64,000 bases of DNA from Allochromatium humboldtianum (GTDB lineage: Bacteria; Pseudomonadota; Gammaproteobacteria; Chromatiales; Chromatiaceae), in contig NZ_JABZEO010000002.1 of NCBI RefSeq assembly GCF_013385175.1, positions 62,001-126,000 on the forward strand. The letters are read 5' to 3'. Both the position numbers and the translations under genes were made by a program. Under the pieces are notes generated by a model. That model saw nothing but the letters and a program-made list of their open reading frames with translations. It was not told the origin of the DNA and made no database searches. The stretch's first letter is position 1. Each line of letters begins with the position of its first letter. Below, in pieces: positions 9,479 through 17,195 of the stretch.

Positions 9479-10672
9479 ATGTCGACCTTTCTCGGTCTCG
9501 CCAAATGGTTGCGGCTCGCGCTGGCGGGCGAGGATCTGGCGCCCTTCGGTCAGTCGCTGTTGCAGCGCGCGGCGGACGATCCGAGCGACAGCGCGGCGCT
9601 GCTGGATGCATCCATCGTCCTGCAGTGTCTCGGCAATGCGGAGATGGGGTTGAGGCTCCAGCGCGAGGCGCTCGGGCAACAGCGGCAGTATCGGATTCGC
9701 GCGACGACCGGCCCGGCGCGGCTCAGGCTGCTGGCGCTCATGGCGCCGGGCGCGATCATGGCCAATGTGCCGGTCGAATGTCTGCTCGATGGGAGCGACA
9801 TCGAACTCGATCTCTACTATGTGTCGACCGATGCGCCGGATCCGGCCGACCTCCCCGAGCATGATCTGCTCTTCGTCGCCATCGGGGAATCGGAGGCCAA
9901 TCGGCCGCTGCTCGAAGCCTGGGCGTCGCATCTGCGCGACTGGCCGCGACCTGTGTTGAATGATCCGCGCCGTATTCTCGATGTGGCGCGCGATCGGGCC
10001 TGCCTGCGGCTCCAGGGCTGGTCGGGACTGGTGGCACCGCTCACGGCGCGTCTCGATCGCGACCGACTCCGGGTATTGGCGGGCGGGGAGGGGGGGGCGG
10101 GACTCGACTTCCCACTGCTGGTGCGCCCGCTCGATTCTCATGCCGGGCAGGGGTTGACCAAGGTCGATACTCCGGAGGCGCTGTTCGCTGCCCTCGACGG
10201 CCAGTCGAGTCAGGCGTTCTTCGTCTCGCCCTTCGTCGACTATCGCAGTCCCGATGGACGCTTTCGCAAATTCCGCGTCGTCCTGATCGATGGTCGGCCC
10301 TTTGCCGTCCACATGGGGATCTCGGATCACTGGATGATCCACTATCTCAACGCCGGCATGGACGAGAGCGCCGCCAAGCGTGCCGAGGAAGCCGCGTTCA
10401 TGGCTGGCTTCGAGCGGGATTTCGCCCGACGTCATGACGAGGCTCTGGCCGCCATCCACGCGGCATTCGGCTTGGACTATCTGGGGATCGACTGTGCCGA
10501 GACCGCCGATGGGCGGCTATTGATCTTCGAGGTCGACCCGGCGATGGTGGTTCACGACATGGACCCGATCGATCTATATCCCTACAAACCGGCCGCGATG
10601 CACCGTATATTCGCCGCGTTTCGGGCGTTGCTGATCGAAGCTGCCGAGTGCCGGACGCCCGGTCTGCCGTAG
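9479..10672 (+). CDS. ATP-grasp-like protein
   Basis: A 397-residue protein whose C-terminal half resembles an ATP-grasp ligase: a basic/hydrophobic strand with FPLLVRPLDSHAGQGL (glycine-rich loop), VSPFVDYRSPDGRFRKFRVVLIDG, and the metal-site ending DYLGIDCAETADGRLLIFEVDPA. The N-terminal 100 residues look helical and TPR-like (DASIVLQCLGNAEMGLRLQREAL). ATP-grasp enzymes join a carboxylate to an amine or thiol through an acyl-phosphate; substrate is unknown. The ATG at 9479 has a GGAGG 11 bases upstream; an ATG at 9461 is also in frame. It starts 8 bases after serC and probably shares its transcript. It is the last intact chromosomal gene before the integrated element. Confidence 0.75.
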   Translation: MSTFLGLAKWLRLALAGEDLAPFGQSLLQRAADDPSDSAALLDASIVLQCLGNAEMGLRLQREALGQQRQYRIRATTGPARLRLLALMAPGAIMANVPVECLLDGSDIELDLYYVSTDAPDPADLPEHDLLFVAIGESEANRPLLEAWASHLRDWPRPVLNDPRRILDVARDRACLRLQGWSGLVAPLTARLDRDRLRVLAGGEGGAGLDFPLLVRPLDSHAGQGLTKVDTPEALFAALDGQSSQAFFVSPFVDYRSPDGRFRKFRVVLIDGRPFAVHMGISDHWMIHYLNAGMDESAAKRAEEAAFMAGFERDFARRHDEALAAIHAAFGLDYLGIDCAETADGRLLIFEVDPAMVVHDMDPIDLYPYKPAAMHRIFAAFRALLIEAAECRTPGLP

Positions 10673-10675
10673 GAG

Positions 10676-10780
10676 GCTTGAAAGGCATTGGAGCGCACTG
10701 GGATCGAAGACTCTCGCCGGCACGATCTAAGACATACCTGGGCGAGCCGGCGATGTTCAGGGCGGCACATCGCTATTGAA
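10676..10780 (+). pseudogene. Remnant of tyrosine integrase
   Basis: About 100 bases that translate as ALERTGIED-x3-HDLRHTWAS, the hallmark C-terminal box of phage/ICE tyrosine recombinases (H-x2-R with the His and Arg of the catalytic set). After the Ser the frame is lost: a one-base insertion in the stretch that normally encodes WHVQAGTP shifts it. Everything upstream of the box and downstream to the catalytic Tyr is missing. It sits 4 bases after the ATP-grasp gene and directly beside the tRNA fragment, marking an element border. Confidence 0.75.
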
Positions 10781-10784
10781 TTCA

Positions 10785-10833
10785 TGGAGCCGATGAGCGG
10801 ATTCGAACCGCTGACCCACGCATTACGAATGCG
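10785..10833 (-). other. tRNA-Thr(CGT) 3' fragment, probable attachment site
   Basis: Read on the minus strand this is the 3' two-thirds of a tRNA: an anticodon arm with CGT (Thr), variable region, a perfect T-arm (AGCGG TTCGAAT CCGCT), the acceptor 3' strand CATCGGC, discriminator T and an encoded CCA. The matching 5' acceptor strand and the D-arm are absent from the flanking bases, so it is not a functional gene. Such duplicated tRNA 3' ends, beginning at the anticodon loop, are the typical att sites of integrases; the neighbouring integrase remnant supports this. Confidence 0.8.
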
Positions 10834-10928
10834 CAATTCAGCCTCGATTCGCTTTATATTCAACAGGTTAGCCGCTCGCGCACTGTGCAAACCTGCCCTG
10901 ATCTGCCCTGTTTATACCCGTGTCGGCG

Positions 10929-10954
10929 GTGTGCCGGCACATTATCCGGCACAC
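10929..10954. repeat. 9-bp inverted repeat with 8-bp spacer
   Basis: GTGTGCCGG and its exact complement CCGGCACAC separated by 8 bases, about 100 bases from the tRNA fragment. Two inverted arms around a short spacer is the layout of tyrosine-recombinase core or arm sites, and also of a terminator stem (no T-run follows). Its role is not established. Confidence 0.4.
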
Positions 10955-10969
10955 TGCTGAAGGCGGTAA

Positions 10970-11242
10970 TCAGTAGTCCTCCGGCAGCAGAATCGTCGTT
11001 GCCGAGCGGTCTCACTTGGTGATGACCCAGACCTTCAGGTCATCGTGAATCCGGTAGGCGCTCAGCAGCCGAGAGCCGTCCTTGAGGGCTTGGTAGTTGC
11101 TGGCAGTCCTCCTCGTCCAAATCGCCCCAGTCTCCCAAAGCATATCGGGCGAGAATCGTCGGGGTGATCGCCTCCAGGTCGCGCTGACGTAGATGTCTTT
11201 CTTTTCCTCCCCGCCTTGGTAGGCCGCTTCAGCGGCGACCAA
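10970..11242 (-). pseudogene. Small hypothetical gene broken by an in-frame stop
   Basis: The frame from 11242 reads about 76 residues to ALKDGSRLLSAYRIHDDLKVWVITK, then meets TGA at 11012-11014, after which the same frame continues for 12 more codons (DRSATTILLPEDY) to a second TGA at 10970. The continuation across the stop has normal protein character, so a sense codon was probably mutated. I do not recognise a named family. Its 5' end overlaps the AbiEii-like toxin gene by 14 bases, so it was the third gene of that leftward operon. Confidence 0.55.
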
Positions 11243-12257
11243 TGCTGTTGATTTCAGCTTCCAGCTGCCGCAGGCGTGCCACGATGGTCTCGAATGCCAG
11301 GGTGTCGCCGTAGAACATCTGTGCAGCCAGCATCGCTTGGTAATCCTGGCGTAAAGCGTCCAGCAGTGGCTGATCGGGAATCAGCCGCAGGCCACCCGCG
11401 ATGCATCGGTCGTAGTGACTGAAACCGCTTCGGTAGAAAGTCTCCTTGATGCGCAGGACGTCGCGCAGCAAATCCGAATCACCTAAAGCTTGTTGCCCGA
11501 CCTCGTGATCCGCGAGACGTGCGAGGTCGTACCAATGGCGAGATAGTCGCTCCGCACTGGGTCTCAGGTTCGAGCGATGGCACTCCACATGAATCAGCGT
11601 CGCCTTCTCCCAAAAGGTACGCGCGGCCGATAACACCGACACCTGCGCCATCGGCAAAGCCAGGTCAGGGACGTGTTCGGCAATATCGGGCGTGATAGCC
11701 AGCGTGCTTTGCGGCAAGGTCGAGTTGCGACCGCCGAATTCGATCAGGATGCTCGGCCGCACGTAGCTGTCGGTGTTTTCTACGGCGCTGGGGTAGAACA
11801 CCCACAGTTTCTCGGCGTCATCACTGACCTCGATGCTGGGGGTCTGCGTGGGCAACGCCGAAGCGAGCGCTACTTGCAATGCCGGCGCCAGCTCGTCAAT
11901 TACATGCCGAGTGAGCGCCGCTTTCAATGTGTCCGACAACTTGCTGCGCCGGCTGTTGCTGGTGATGGATTCCAGTTCAGGTGCATCGGCTACCAGGCTG
12001 CGGTAGTCGACCGTGACGTCGATGTCTTCCGAGAAGCGCTCAATCGCCTTGTAGACCTTGGACAGCGAGGTGCCGCCCTTGAAAGCCATGGGCTTGCGGC
12101 ATGGAAGCTGAAACAGGATGTCGAGCACCTGGCACAGCCAAATGTCCTTTTCGAGGATCTCGGCCCGGCGTCCCATCACGGGCGCCAGGCTCTGGAGCAC
12201 ATCGGCTTGATCGCTGACGGGGAGGTCGAAGTAGTGCTCGCGGTGGATGTCAGCCAT
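11229..12257 (-). CDS. AbiEii/AbiGii-family nucleotidyltransferase toxin
   Basis: Toxin of a type IV toxin-antitoxin / abortive-infection pair; AbiEii-type enzymes transfer nucleotides to RNA targets and stop growth. The 342-residue protein has the family core: FKGGTSLSK (Gly61-Gly62, substrate loop) and RFSEDIDVTVD (Asp78, Asp80, metal ligands). The ATG at 12257 overlaps the antitoxin stop by 8 bases, indicating translational coupling; an upstream extension of 37 codons lies inside the antitoxin gene and looks spurious. It probably stabilises the element or blocks phage. Confidence 0.88.
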   Translation of the reverse strand: MADIHREHYFDLPVSDQADVLQSLAPVMGRRAEILEKDIWLCQVLDILFQLPCRKPMAFKGGTSLSKVYKAIERFSEDIDVTVDYRSLVADAPELESITSNSRRSKLSDTLKAALTRHVIDELAPALQVALASALPTQTPSIEVSDDAEKLWVFYPSAVENTDSYVRPSILIEFGGRNSTLPQSTLAITPDIAEHVPDLALPMAQVSVLSAARTFWEKATLIHVECHRSNLRPSAERLSRHWYDLARLADHEVGQQALGDSDLLRDVLRIKETFYRSGFSHYDRCIAGGLRLIPDQPLLDALRQDYQAMLAAQMFYGDTLAFETIVARLRQLEAEINSIGRR

Positions 12258-12861
12258 GCGCCACCGTGCCTTCCTCATACCGGCGAAGGGCTTCGACCAT
12301 CCAGGCCGGCATCGAGGACTTGGCGCTACGCAAAGCCTCGAATTCGCTCGGCGGCAGTTTGGCGGCAATACGCTCGAACGTGGCCGGCGTGACTTGCCGA
12401 CGACCGAGGTACCAGAGTGCGGACAAGGCCTGGCCCGCTGGACGACCGGCCAGTGCCAGCTTGCGCGCCGCGACGTGCTGCAGTCGTACCTTCAGCTTGC
12501 CCATCCGCACGGTGTGAGACGAGCCGGTGGTGTAGAAGACCGGCTGGGCCGGCGCCTGGGTGCTGAAACCAAAACGACGAGCGGCTTCGGCTCCGTGCAT
12601 TTCGATGGAGGCTCCTTCGGTGGCCGCTACCGTCTGCGCCACCGTTTCTGGCGAGGGCATGGTTTTCAGACCAAAACGGCTGGTTTTGGGGACGGTGTAG
12701 AGACCACGGCCGAGGCGTTCGATGAGACCTTCCTTGGTCAGGCGCATCAGGGTCTGATCAATGGACGCACGCGACCCCAACCCTGCAAATAGGGCCGGGG
12801 TGAACGGTGCTCCAACAGGTTGAGCCGCGATGCGCTCGCGGATGGCTTGAGATGTGTTCAT
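12250..12861 (-). CDS. AbiEi-like antitoxin (DUF6088-type)
   Basis: Partner of the downstream AbiEii-like toxin. The 203-residue protein starts with a winged-helix-like region (residues 1-60: LFAGLGSRASIDQTLMRLTKEGLIERLGRGLYTVPK), a configuration used by AbiEi-type antitoxins to repress their own promoter, followed by a beta-rich domain containing AARRFGFSTQAPAQPVFYTTG. Gene order antitoxin-toxin and the 8-base overlap match the family. An 8-bp inverted repeat lies 12 bases before its start. Confidence 0.85.
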   Translation of the reverse strand: MNTSQAIRERIAAQPVGAPFTPALFAGLGSRASIDQTLMRLTKEGLIERLGRGLYTVPKTSRFGLKTMPSPETVAQTVAATEGASIEMHGAEAARRFGFSTQAPAQPVFYTTGSSHTVRMGKLKVRLQHVAARKLALAGRPAGQALSALWYLGRRQVTPATFERIAAKLPPSEFEALRSAKSSMPAWMVEALRRYEEGTVAHG

Positions 12862-12872
12862 GGTGGCCTCTG

Positions 12873-12901
12873 TGTTAGATAATTTAATAAAAAATCTAAC
12901 A
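12873..12901. promoter_or_regulatory. Inverted repeat, probable AbiE operator
   Basis: TGTTAGAT and ATCTAACA form perfect 8-bp arms around a 13-base A/T-rich spacer, 12 bases upstream of the antitoxin start. AbiEi-type antitoxins are known to repress their operons through inverted repeats near the -10 region; the AT-rich centre would suit a -10 box. Assignment is by position and family knowledge. Confidence 0.55.
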
Positions 12902-13174
12902 GTTCACAAGGAAGGCCGCACTCGTGAGTCGTATTCCGGCCTGCGCGGCTACGGCCTGAGTGTGATTGGCCGTCACTACCGACCGCCGCTCGACCACATT
13001 CCCCGCCACATTGACTTGATCCGCCGCAGAGTCCAAGTCGCGTCTCACCAGACTCGCGTTATTCCATACGCATCGAACGCCCGTATCGCTTGACACCAGC
13101 GTTCGTTGGTCATTTTAGGTGACCAACCAGATTTAGGACGCGCTCCGGGGCGGCTGCAAAACGGGCGGTACCTA
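12902..13174. other. Non-coding stretch upstream of the repeat-bounded module
   Basis: No credible gene is seen here; short open frames lack ribosome sites and family features. It contains one perfect dyad, GTTGGTCA / TGACCAAC at 13105-13127 with a 7-base loop, of unknown role, and ends at the left 20-bp direct repeat. Confidence 0.5.
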
Positions 13175-13194
13175 ACCGATCATCAATGAGCCGG
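13175..13194 (+). repeat. Left copy of 20-bp direct repeat
   Basis: ACCGATCATCAATGAGCCGG is identical to bases 16765-16784, exactly 3590 bases away, and the match continues imperfectly (xxACAA) beyond it. The two copies bracket the IscB element and the AlbA-type ATPase gene. The length exceeds an IS target duplication and fits an att-like or homology-derived duplication. Confidence 0.8.
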
Positions 13195-13274
13195 ATACAA
13201 GAAGTGAAAATCTTTTAAGTGGCGGTTTGTAGTAGAGTTTCGAACTCTACTCACCCAAAAGCACAACAGGACAC

Positions 13275-13562
13275 GGTCAACTACCCCCGCCTGAAGGCGG
13301 GGGCTTGTGAGGCCACTCGCAAGCCGGGTTGACCAGGGACAGCGGTGCAAGTCCGCTCCGTTTGCAACAGGTCGTCAAGACCCACTCCGGGATGCTTCCT
13401 CAGTCCCGGACCCTGGAAGGTCGGGATCAGGCAGGCGAAAGGTAAAGCGCCGAAGGTTCCGATCGCCGCCGCGAGGCGGGAGCCGGTTGCAGACATTCCC
13501 GAGGGGAGCGAGCCGTAAGGCTCCGTCACTAGGCCCGTAAGGGCAATTTTGGGAACAGATCG
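13275..13562 (+). ncRNA. omega-RNA (HEARO) of IscB
   Basis: The roughly 285 bases before iscB are structured and non-coding, with the conserved GC-rich first hairpin (13284-13303), several further stem-forming blocks, and a terminal segment that ends 4 bases before the iscB ATG with GGGAACAGATCG. Position, length and running directly into the ORF match the HEARO / omega-RNA described for IscB. By that model the guide is the DNA just 5' of the scaffold, around 13257-13276, taken from the flanking host sequence; this guide assignment is inferred. Confidence 0.8.
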
Positions 13563-14912
13563 ATGGCTGTATTCGTACTCGACAAACAGAAGACGCCACT
13601 GATGCCGTGCACGGAGAAACGCGCGCGGCTGTTACTGGAGCGCGGACGCGCGGTGGTGGTGCGTCTGGCCCCCTTTACTATTCGCCTGAAGGACCGGATC
13701 GGCGGCGCGGTTCAACCACTGCGCCTGAAGCTCGATCCGGGGAGCCGGACCACCGGGCTGGCCTTGGTGCGCGAATCCGAAACCTGTGATCCTGAAACGG
13801 GCGCGGTCGAGCGCCTGGAGCATGGGCTGTGGTTCGGGGAACTGGCGCATCGCGGTCAGGCGATCCGGGAGGCGTTGGAGCAACGGCGTCACTACCGCCG
13901 GGCGCGCCGCGCTCGCAAGACCCGCCACCGGGCAGCGCGCTTCCTGAATCGCACCCGTCGCGCGGGCTGTTTGCCGCCGTCGTTACAGCATCGGCTCGAC
14001 ACCACCGTCAACTGGGTGGAGCGGCTGCGCCGGCTCGCCCCGATCAGCGCCCTCAGTCAGGAGCTGGTGCGCTTCGATACCCAGGCGCTCCAGAACCCGG
14101 AGATCAGCGGGGTCGAATACCAACAGGGCGAACTGGCCGGTTACGAGGTCCGTGTATATCTGCTGGAGAAGTGGAACCGGACCTGTGCCTATTGTGGCGC
14201 GACGCACGTCCCACTGGAGATCGAGCATATCCAACCCAAGAGCCGAGGTGGCTCCGATCGCGTCTCGAATCTGACGCTCGCCTGCCGGCCCTGTAATCAG
14301 CGCAAGGGGAGCCGATCCATCGAGGACTTTTTGAAGCGCCAACCGGCGCGGCTGCACAAGATCCAGGCGCAGGCCAAAGCCCCGCTCCAGGACGCCGCCG
14401 CCGTCAATGCGACGCGCTGGGCACTGTTCGCCGCCCTGAAGGCCACGGGGTTTGCCGTCGAGACCGGCTCGGGCGGACGGACCAAGTTCAATCGCACGCG
14501 CCTGGACATCCCCAAAACCCATGCCCTCGATGCCGCCTGTGTCGGCGCTGTCGATCAGGTCCGGGGCTGGAATCGTCCGGTGTTGGCGATCAAAGCCACC
14601 GGGCGCGGCGCTTACAGCCGCACGCGCACGTTCAACAACGGCTTTCCGCGTGGCTATCTCATGCGCCCCAAGCGCGTCCATGGCTTCCAGACCGGTGATT
14701 GGGTGCGCGCTGAGGTGCCCAAGGGCAAGAAGGCCGGCGTGCATGTCGGGCGCGTGGCCATCCGGCGCACGGGGTCGTTCAACGTCCAGACGCCCGGCGG
14801 CACGGTCGCAGGCATTTCACATCGCTATTGCCGTCTGCTGCAACGCGCCGACGGCTATGGCTACACCGTTCAACCCAAACCTGTAACGGAGGACGCGAGG
14901 CGGGCCGCCTAA
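13563..14912 (+). CDS. iscB: RNA-guided endonuclease IscB
   Basis: Ancestor-type relative of Cas9, a nuclease guided by the omega-RNA encoded immediately upstream. 449 residues in the known order: PLMP domain (residues 1-50, with LMPC-x2-KRARLLLERGRA), RuvC-I (LKLDPGS, Asp58), an Arg-rich bridge helix (about 103-130), RuvC-II (SQELVRFD, Glu167), a zinc-ribbon HNH domain (Cys208/Cys211 and Cys241/Cys244, catalytic His222, Asn236) and RuvC-III (His320, Asp323). All catalytic residues are present, so it appears active. The start overlaps the end of the omega-RNA. No tnpA is nearby. Confidence 0.95.
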   Translation: MAVFVLDKQKTPLMPCTEKRARLLLERGRAVVVRLAPFTIRLKDRIGGAVQPLRLKLDPGSRTTGLALVRESETCDPETGAVERLEHGLWFGELAHRGQAIREALEQRRHYRRARRARKTRHRAARFLNRTRRAGCLPPSLQHRLDTTVNWVERLRRLAPISALSQELVRFDTQALQNPEISGVEYQQGELAGYEVRVYLLEKWNRTCAYCGATHVPLEIEHIQPKSRGGSDRVSNLTLACRPCNQRKGSRSIEDFLKRQPARLHKIQAQAKAPLQDAAAVNATRWALFAALKATGFAVETGSGGRTKFNRTRLDIPKTHALDAACVGAVDQVRGWNRPVLAIKATGRGAYSRTRTFNNGFPRGYLMRPKRVHGFQTGDWVRAEVPKGKKAGVHVGRVAIRRTGSFNVQTPGGTVAGISHRYCRLLQRADGYGYTVQPKPVTEDARRAA

Positions 14913-14977
14913 CCGCGCTCCGCGCGGTGCGCTATCCCTCCCCGCCAGTCAAGGACGGGGTTTCTCGCGCAAGACTG

Positions 14978-16657
14978 ATGAACACCCAGGAGCTGACAGC
15001 CCTGCTCGACCGCCTGCGGGCCGAGCCGCATGAGAGCGAATGGCTGGAGTTCAAGCACGACCGATTCGAGCCAAGGGCGCTGGGCGAGTATGTCTCCGCA
15101 CTGGCGAATGCGGCCTGTCTGTTGGGACGCCCGCGCGCCTATCTGGTCTTCGGCATCGAGGACGGCACCCACGCCGTGCTCGGCACCCGCTTCGACCCAG
15201 GCGCCGAGACGGTCAAGGACAAAGACAGCAAGGGCAACCAGTTGCTGCCGCTGTGGCTGTCGCGGCATCTACAACCCAACACCGGCTACGAGATCCATCC
15301 CTTCGAGTACCAGGGCCGGCGGGTGGTGCTGTTCGAGATCCATCCCGCCTATGACCGACCGGTGGAGTTCGACGGCACGGCCTATATCCGTGACGGCTCC
15401 AGCAAAACGGAGCTGCGCAAGTATCCGCAGAAGGCGCGCCAGATCTGGAGCCGTCAGATCGATTGGAGCGCCGAGGTTTGCGAGCGGGCAACCCTGGATG
15501 ATCTCGACCCGGCGGCCCTCGCCAAGGCGCGCCTGGAGTACAAGACCAAGTTTCCCGGCAAGGCCGCCGCGGTCGACACCTGGGACGACGCCACCTTTCT
15601 CAACAAGACCAAGCTGACCACGCGCGGCAGAGTGACTCAGGCCGCTCTGCTGCTGCTCGGGCGCGAGGAGTCCAGTACCTTGCTGGCCCCTGCCGTGGCG
15701 CGGATGAGCTGGATTCTCAAGAACGACCGCAACGAAGAGCAGGATTACGCCCACTTCGGTCCGCCCTTCCTGCTCAATGTCGATCAGGTACTGGCCCGCA
15801 TCCGTAACCTCACGGTACGCGAACTGCCGGACGGCACCTTGTTCCCAGTCGAGATCTCGCAGTACGACCCCTGGGTGATCCGCGAAGCACTGCACAACTG
15901 CATCGCCCATCAGGACTACGGCCTACGCGGACGGATCAACATCGTCGAGACGCCGAACGGCCTGATCCTGCGCAACATGGGGAGCTTCCTGCCGGGATCG
16001 GTCGAGACGGTGATCCAGCAGGATGCACCGCTGGAGGTGTACCGCAACCCGCTACTGGCTGAGGTGATGGTCAACCTGAACATGATCGACACCCAAGGCG
16101 GCGGCATCAAGCGCATGTTTCTGAAGCAGCGCCGTCGCTTCTTCCCGCTGCCGGATTACGACCTCTCCGAACCCCAGCGGGTCAAGGTCGAGATCCAGGG
16201 GCGGATTCTCGACGAGCGCTACACCCGTCTCCTGATGGCGAACACCGATCTGGATCTCTTCACCATCATGTTGCTGGACAAGGTCCAGAAGCGCCGACCG
16301 ATCACCCCGGAGGAGCATCGCCGGCTCAAAGGCGGCAAGCTGGTGGAGGGGCGCTACCCAAGTATCGTGGTCGCGGGCAAGGTTGCCGCCGCCGTCGGCG
16401 AGAAGGCACGCCATATCCGCGATCGGGGACTTGATAGTCAACATTATGAAGCTCTAGTGCTCGCCTTGATCCAGGAACATCAGCCCGTGACGCGGGAAGA
16501 CATCGATCGCCTGTTGATGGACAAGCTCCCGGAGGTGCTCGACGACGAGCAAAAGCAAAACCGCATCCACTATCTGCTCGGAAAGCTGACGAAGAAAGGG
16601 CGAATCCGTAATGCGGGTAGCCGTAAGTTTTCACGCTGGGTTTTGATAACCGACTAG
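14978..16657 (+). CDS. Schlafen/AlbA_2-domain ATPase-like regulator
   Basis: A 559-residue protein of the group often annotated as AlbA_2 / RecG-like transcriptional regulator. The N-terminal AlbA_2 domain (about 1-160) has ESEWLEFKHDR and YLVFGIEDGTHAVLGTRF; the middle (about 260-400) has REALHNCIAHQDYG and the GHKL-like LRNMGSFLPGSVE, MNLIDTQGGGIKRMF-type stretch; the C-terminus has winged-helix features ending in an IRNAGSRKFSRW segment. Such proteins occur in defence islands and phage-growth-limitation systems, but function is not settled. The ATG lies 7 bases after the inferred IscB right end and no Shine-Dalgarno is visible, so its original promoter and ribosome site were probably displaced by the insertion. 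Confidence 0.8.
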   Translation: MNTQELTALLDRLRAEPHESEWLEFKHDRFEPRALGEYVSALANAACLLGRPRAYLVFGIEDGTHAVLGTRFDPGAETVKDKDSKGNQLLPLWLSRHLQPNTGYEIHPFEYQGRRVVLFEIHPAYDRPVEFDGTAYIRDGSSKTELRKYPQKARQIWSRQIDWSAEVCERATLDDLDPAALAKARLEYKTKFPGKAAAVDTWDDATFLNKTKLTTRGRVTQAALLLLGREESSTLLAPAVARMSWILKNDRNEEQDYAHFGPPFLLNVDQVLARIRNLTVRELPDGTLFPVEISQYDPWVIREALHNCIAHQDYGLRGRINIVETPNGLILRNMGSFLPGSVETVIQQDAPLEVYRNPLLAEVMVNLNMIDTQGGGIKRMFLKQRRRFFPLPDYDLSEPQRVKVEIQGRILDERYTRLLMANTDLDLFTIMLLDKVQKRRPITPEEHRRLKGGKLVEGRYPSIVVAGKVAAAVGEKARHIRDRGLDSQHYEALVLALIQEHQPVTREDIDRLLMDKLPEVLDDEQKQNRIHYLLGKLTKKGRIRNAGSRKFSRWVLITD

Positions 16658-16764
16658 CGGTTTTGCAGTTAAAACCTGGTCGTCATCAATAAAAAAAGAC
16701 TAATGCACTGAAAATATAAGATTTATTTTTTGTTGGCGCCGGTGTTTGACCGAGTCATTGGCGG

Positions 16765-16784
16765 ACCGATCATCAATGAGCCGG
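16765..16784 (+). repeat. Right copy of 20-bp direct repeat
   Basis: Identical to 13175-13194. It follows a 107-base AT-rich non-coding stretch after the AlbA-type gene (T- and A-runs around 16690-16735 that could end transcription) and closes the 3.6-kb module. Confidence 0.8.
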
Positions 16785-16868
16785 CCACAAAGTGAGTCTC
16801 ATGGCCAGTCAGCGCTGGAGCGTCAACGATCCAGGGGCAAGGGCTTGGGCAAGTCGTGCCGGCGAATG

Positions 16869-17195
16869 TCAGTCGCTCCCCGGCCTGTCAGCGAGCGGAT
16901 GACCGGTGGACGGAACGGTGTCGGTTCGGCTGACGCTCGCGGCGACCTGTCGCCGGCAGTGCACGCGCCCATCCAGGGCGACTCCGCACGACTGACCATC
17001 GACCGCCAGGGCATGTTCCGGCTGTCCGCCGCGCCAAGCCGCTCCACCCAGCCATTCCGGCGAGCGATTGACCACATAGCTGGGAAAGGGGAGGCGGGGC
17101 GGGGAGCCGGTTGCCGGCGTGGGTGGCGGGGCCGAGGTGCACCCTGTCAGCAGGATGAGTGGTATGAATGGCCAGAGGGGCGCGTGCTTGAGCAT
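16869..17195 (-). CDS. Small putative lipoprotein
   Basis: Possible 108-residue leftward gene with a clear lipoprotein signal: MLKHAP, hydrophobic LWPFIPLILL, lipobox LTGC with Cys19. A GGGAG ribosome site lies about 8 bases upstream. The mature part is Pro/Ser-rich at first, then has two Cys within a short stretch (SCGVALDGRVHC); I recognise no family. The C-terminal third reads less convincingly and ends close to the 20-bp repeat, so the gene may be truncated. It is divergent from the relaxase gene. Confidence 0.45.
   Translation of the reverse strand: MLKHAPLWPFIPLILLTGCTSAPPPTPATGSPPRLPFPSYVVNRSPEWLGGAAWRGGQPEHALAVDGQSCGVALDGRVHCRRQVAASVSRTDTVPSTGHPLADRPGSD

Larger units (their letters stand above)
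13275..14971 (+). mobile_element. IscB element (IS200/IS605-like, without TnpA)
   Basis: A compact element made of an omega-RNA region and iscB. Left end: a perfect hairpin CCCCCGCC-TGAA-GGCGGGGG (13284-13303). Right end: two hairpins after the stop, CCGCGC/GCGCGG at 14913-14927 and a CCCCG...CGGGG stem near 14938-14961, then a stretch ending about 14971. This end structure is typical of IS605-group elements mobilised in trans by a TnpA, which is absent here. Exact ends are inferred to within several bases. A separate 9-bp palindrome (13231-13251) lies just outside on the left. Confidence 0.75.

Noticed and set aside
10688-10960. A possible 90-residue gene across the integrase remnant and tRNA fragment
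   Set aside because: Its first third is a broken integrase box and the middle is the translated tRNA fragment; it is an artefact of reading through both.
12896-13096. Minus-strand frame of 66 codons
   Set aside because: No ribosome site, no family features, atypical composition; treated as non-coding.
14828-14977. N-terminal extension of the AlbA-type protein into the IscB region
   Set aside because: The extension reads through the iscB 3' end and the element's right-end hairpins and is Arg-rich; the normal N-terminus starts at 14978.
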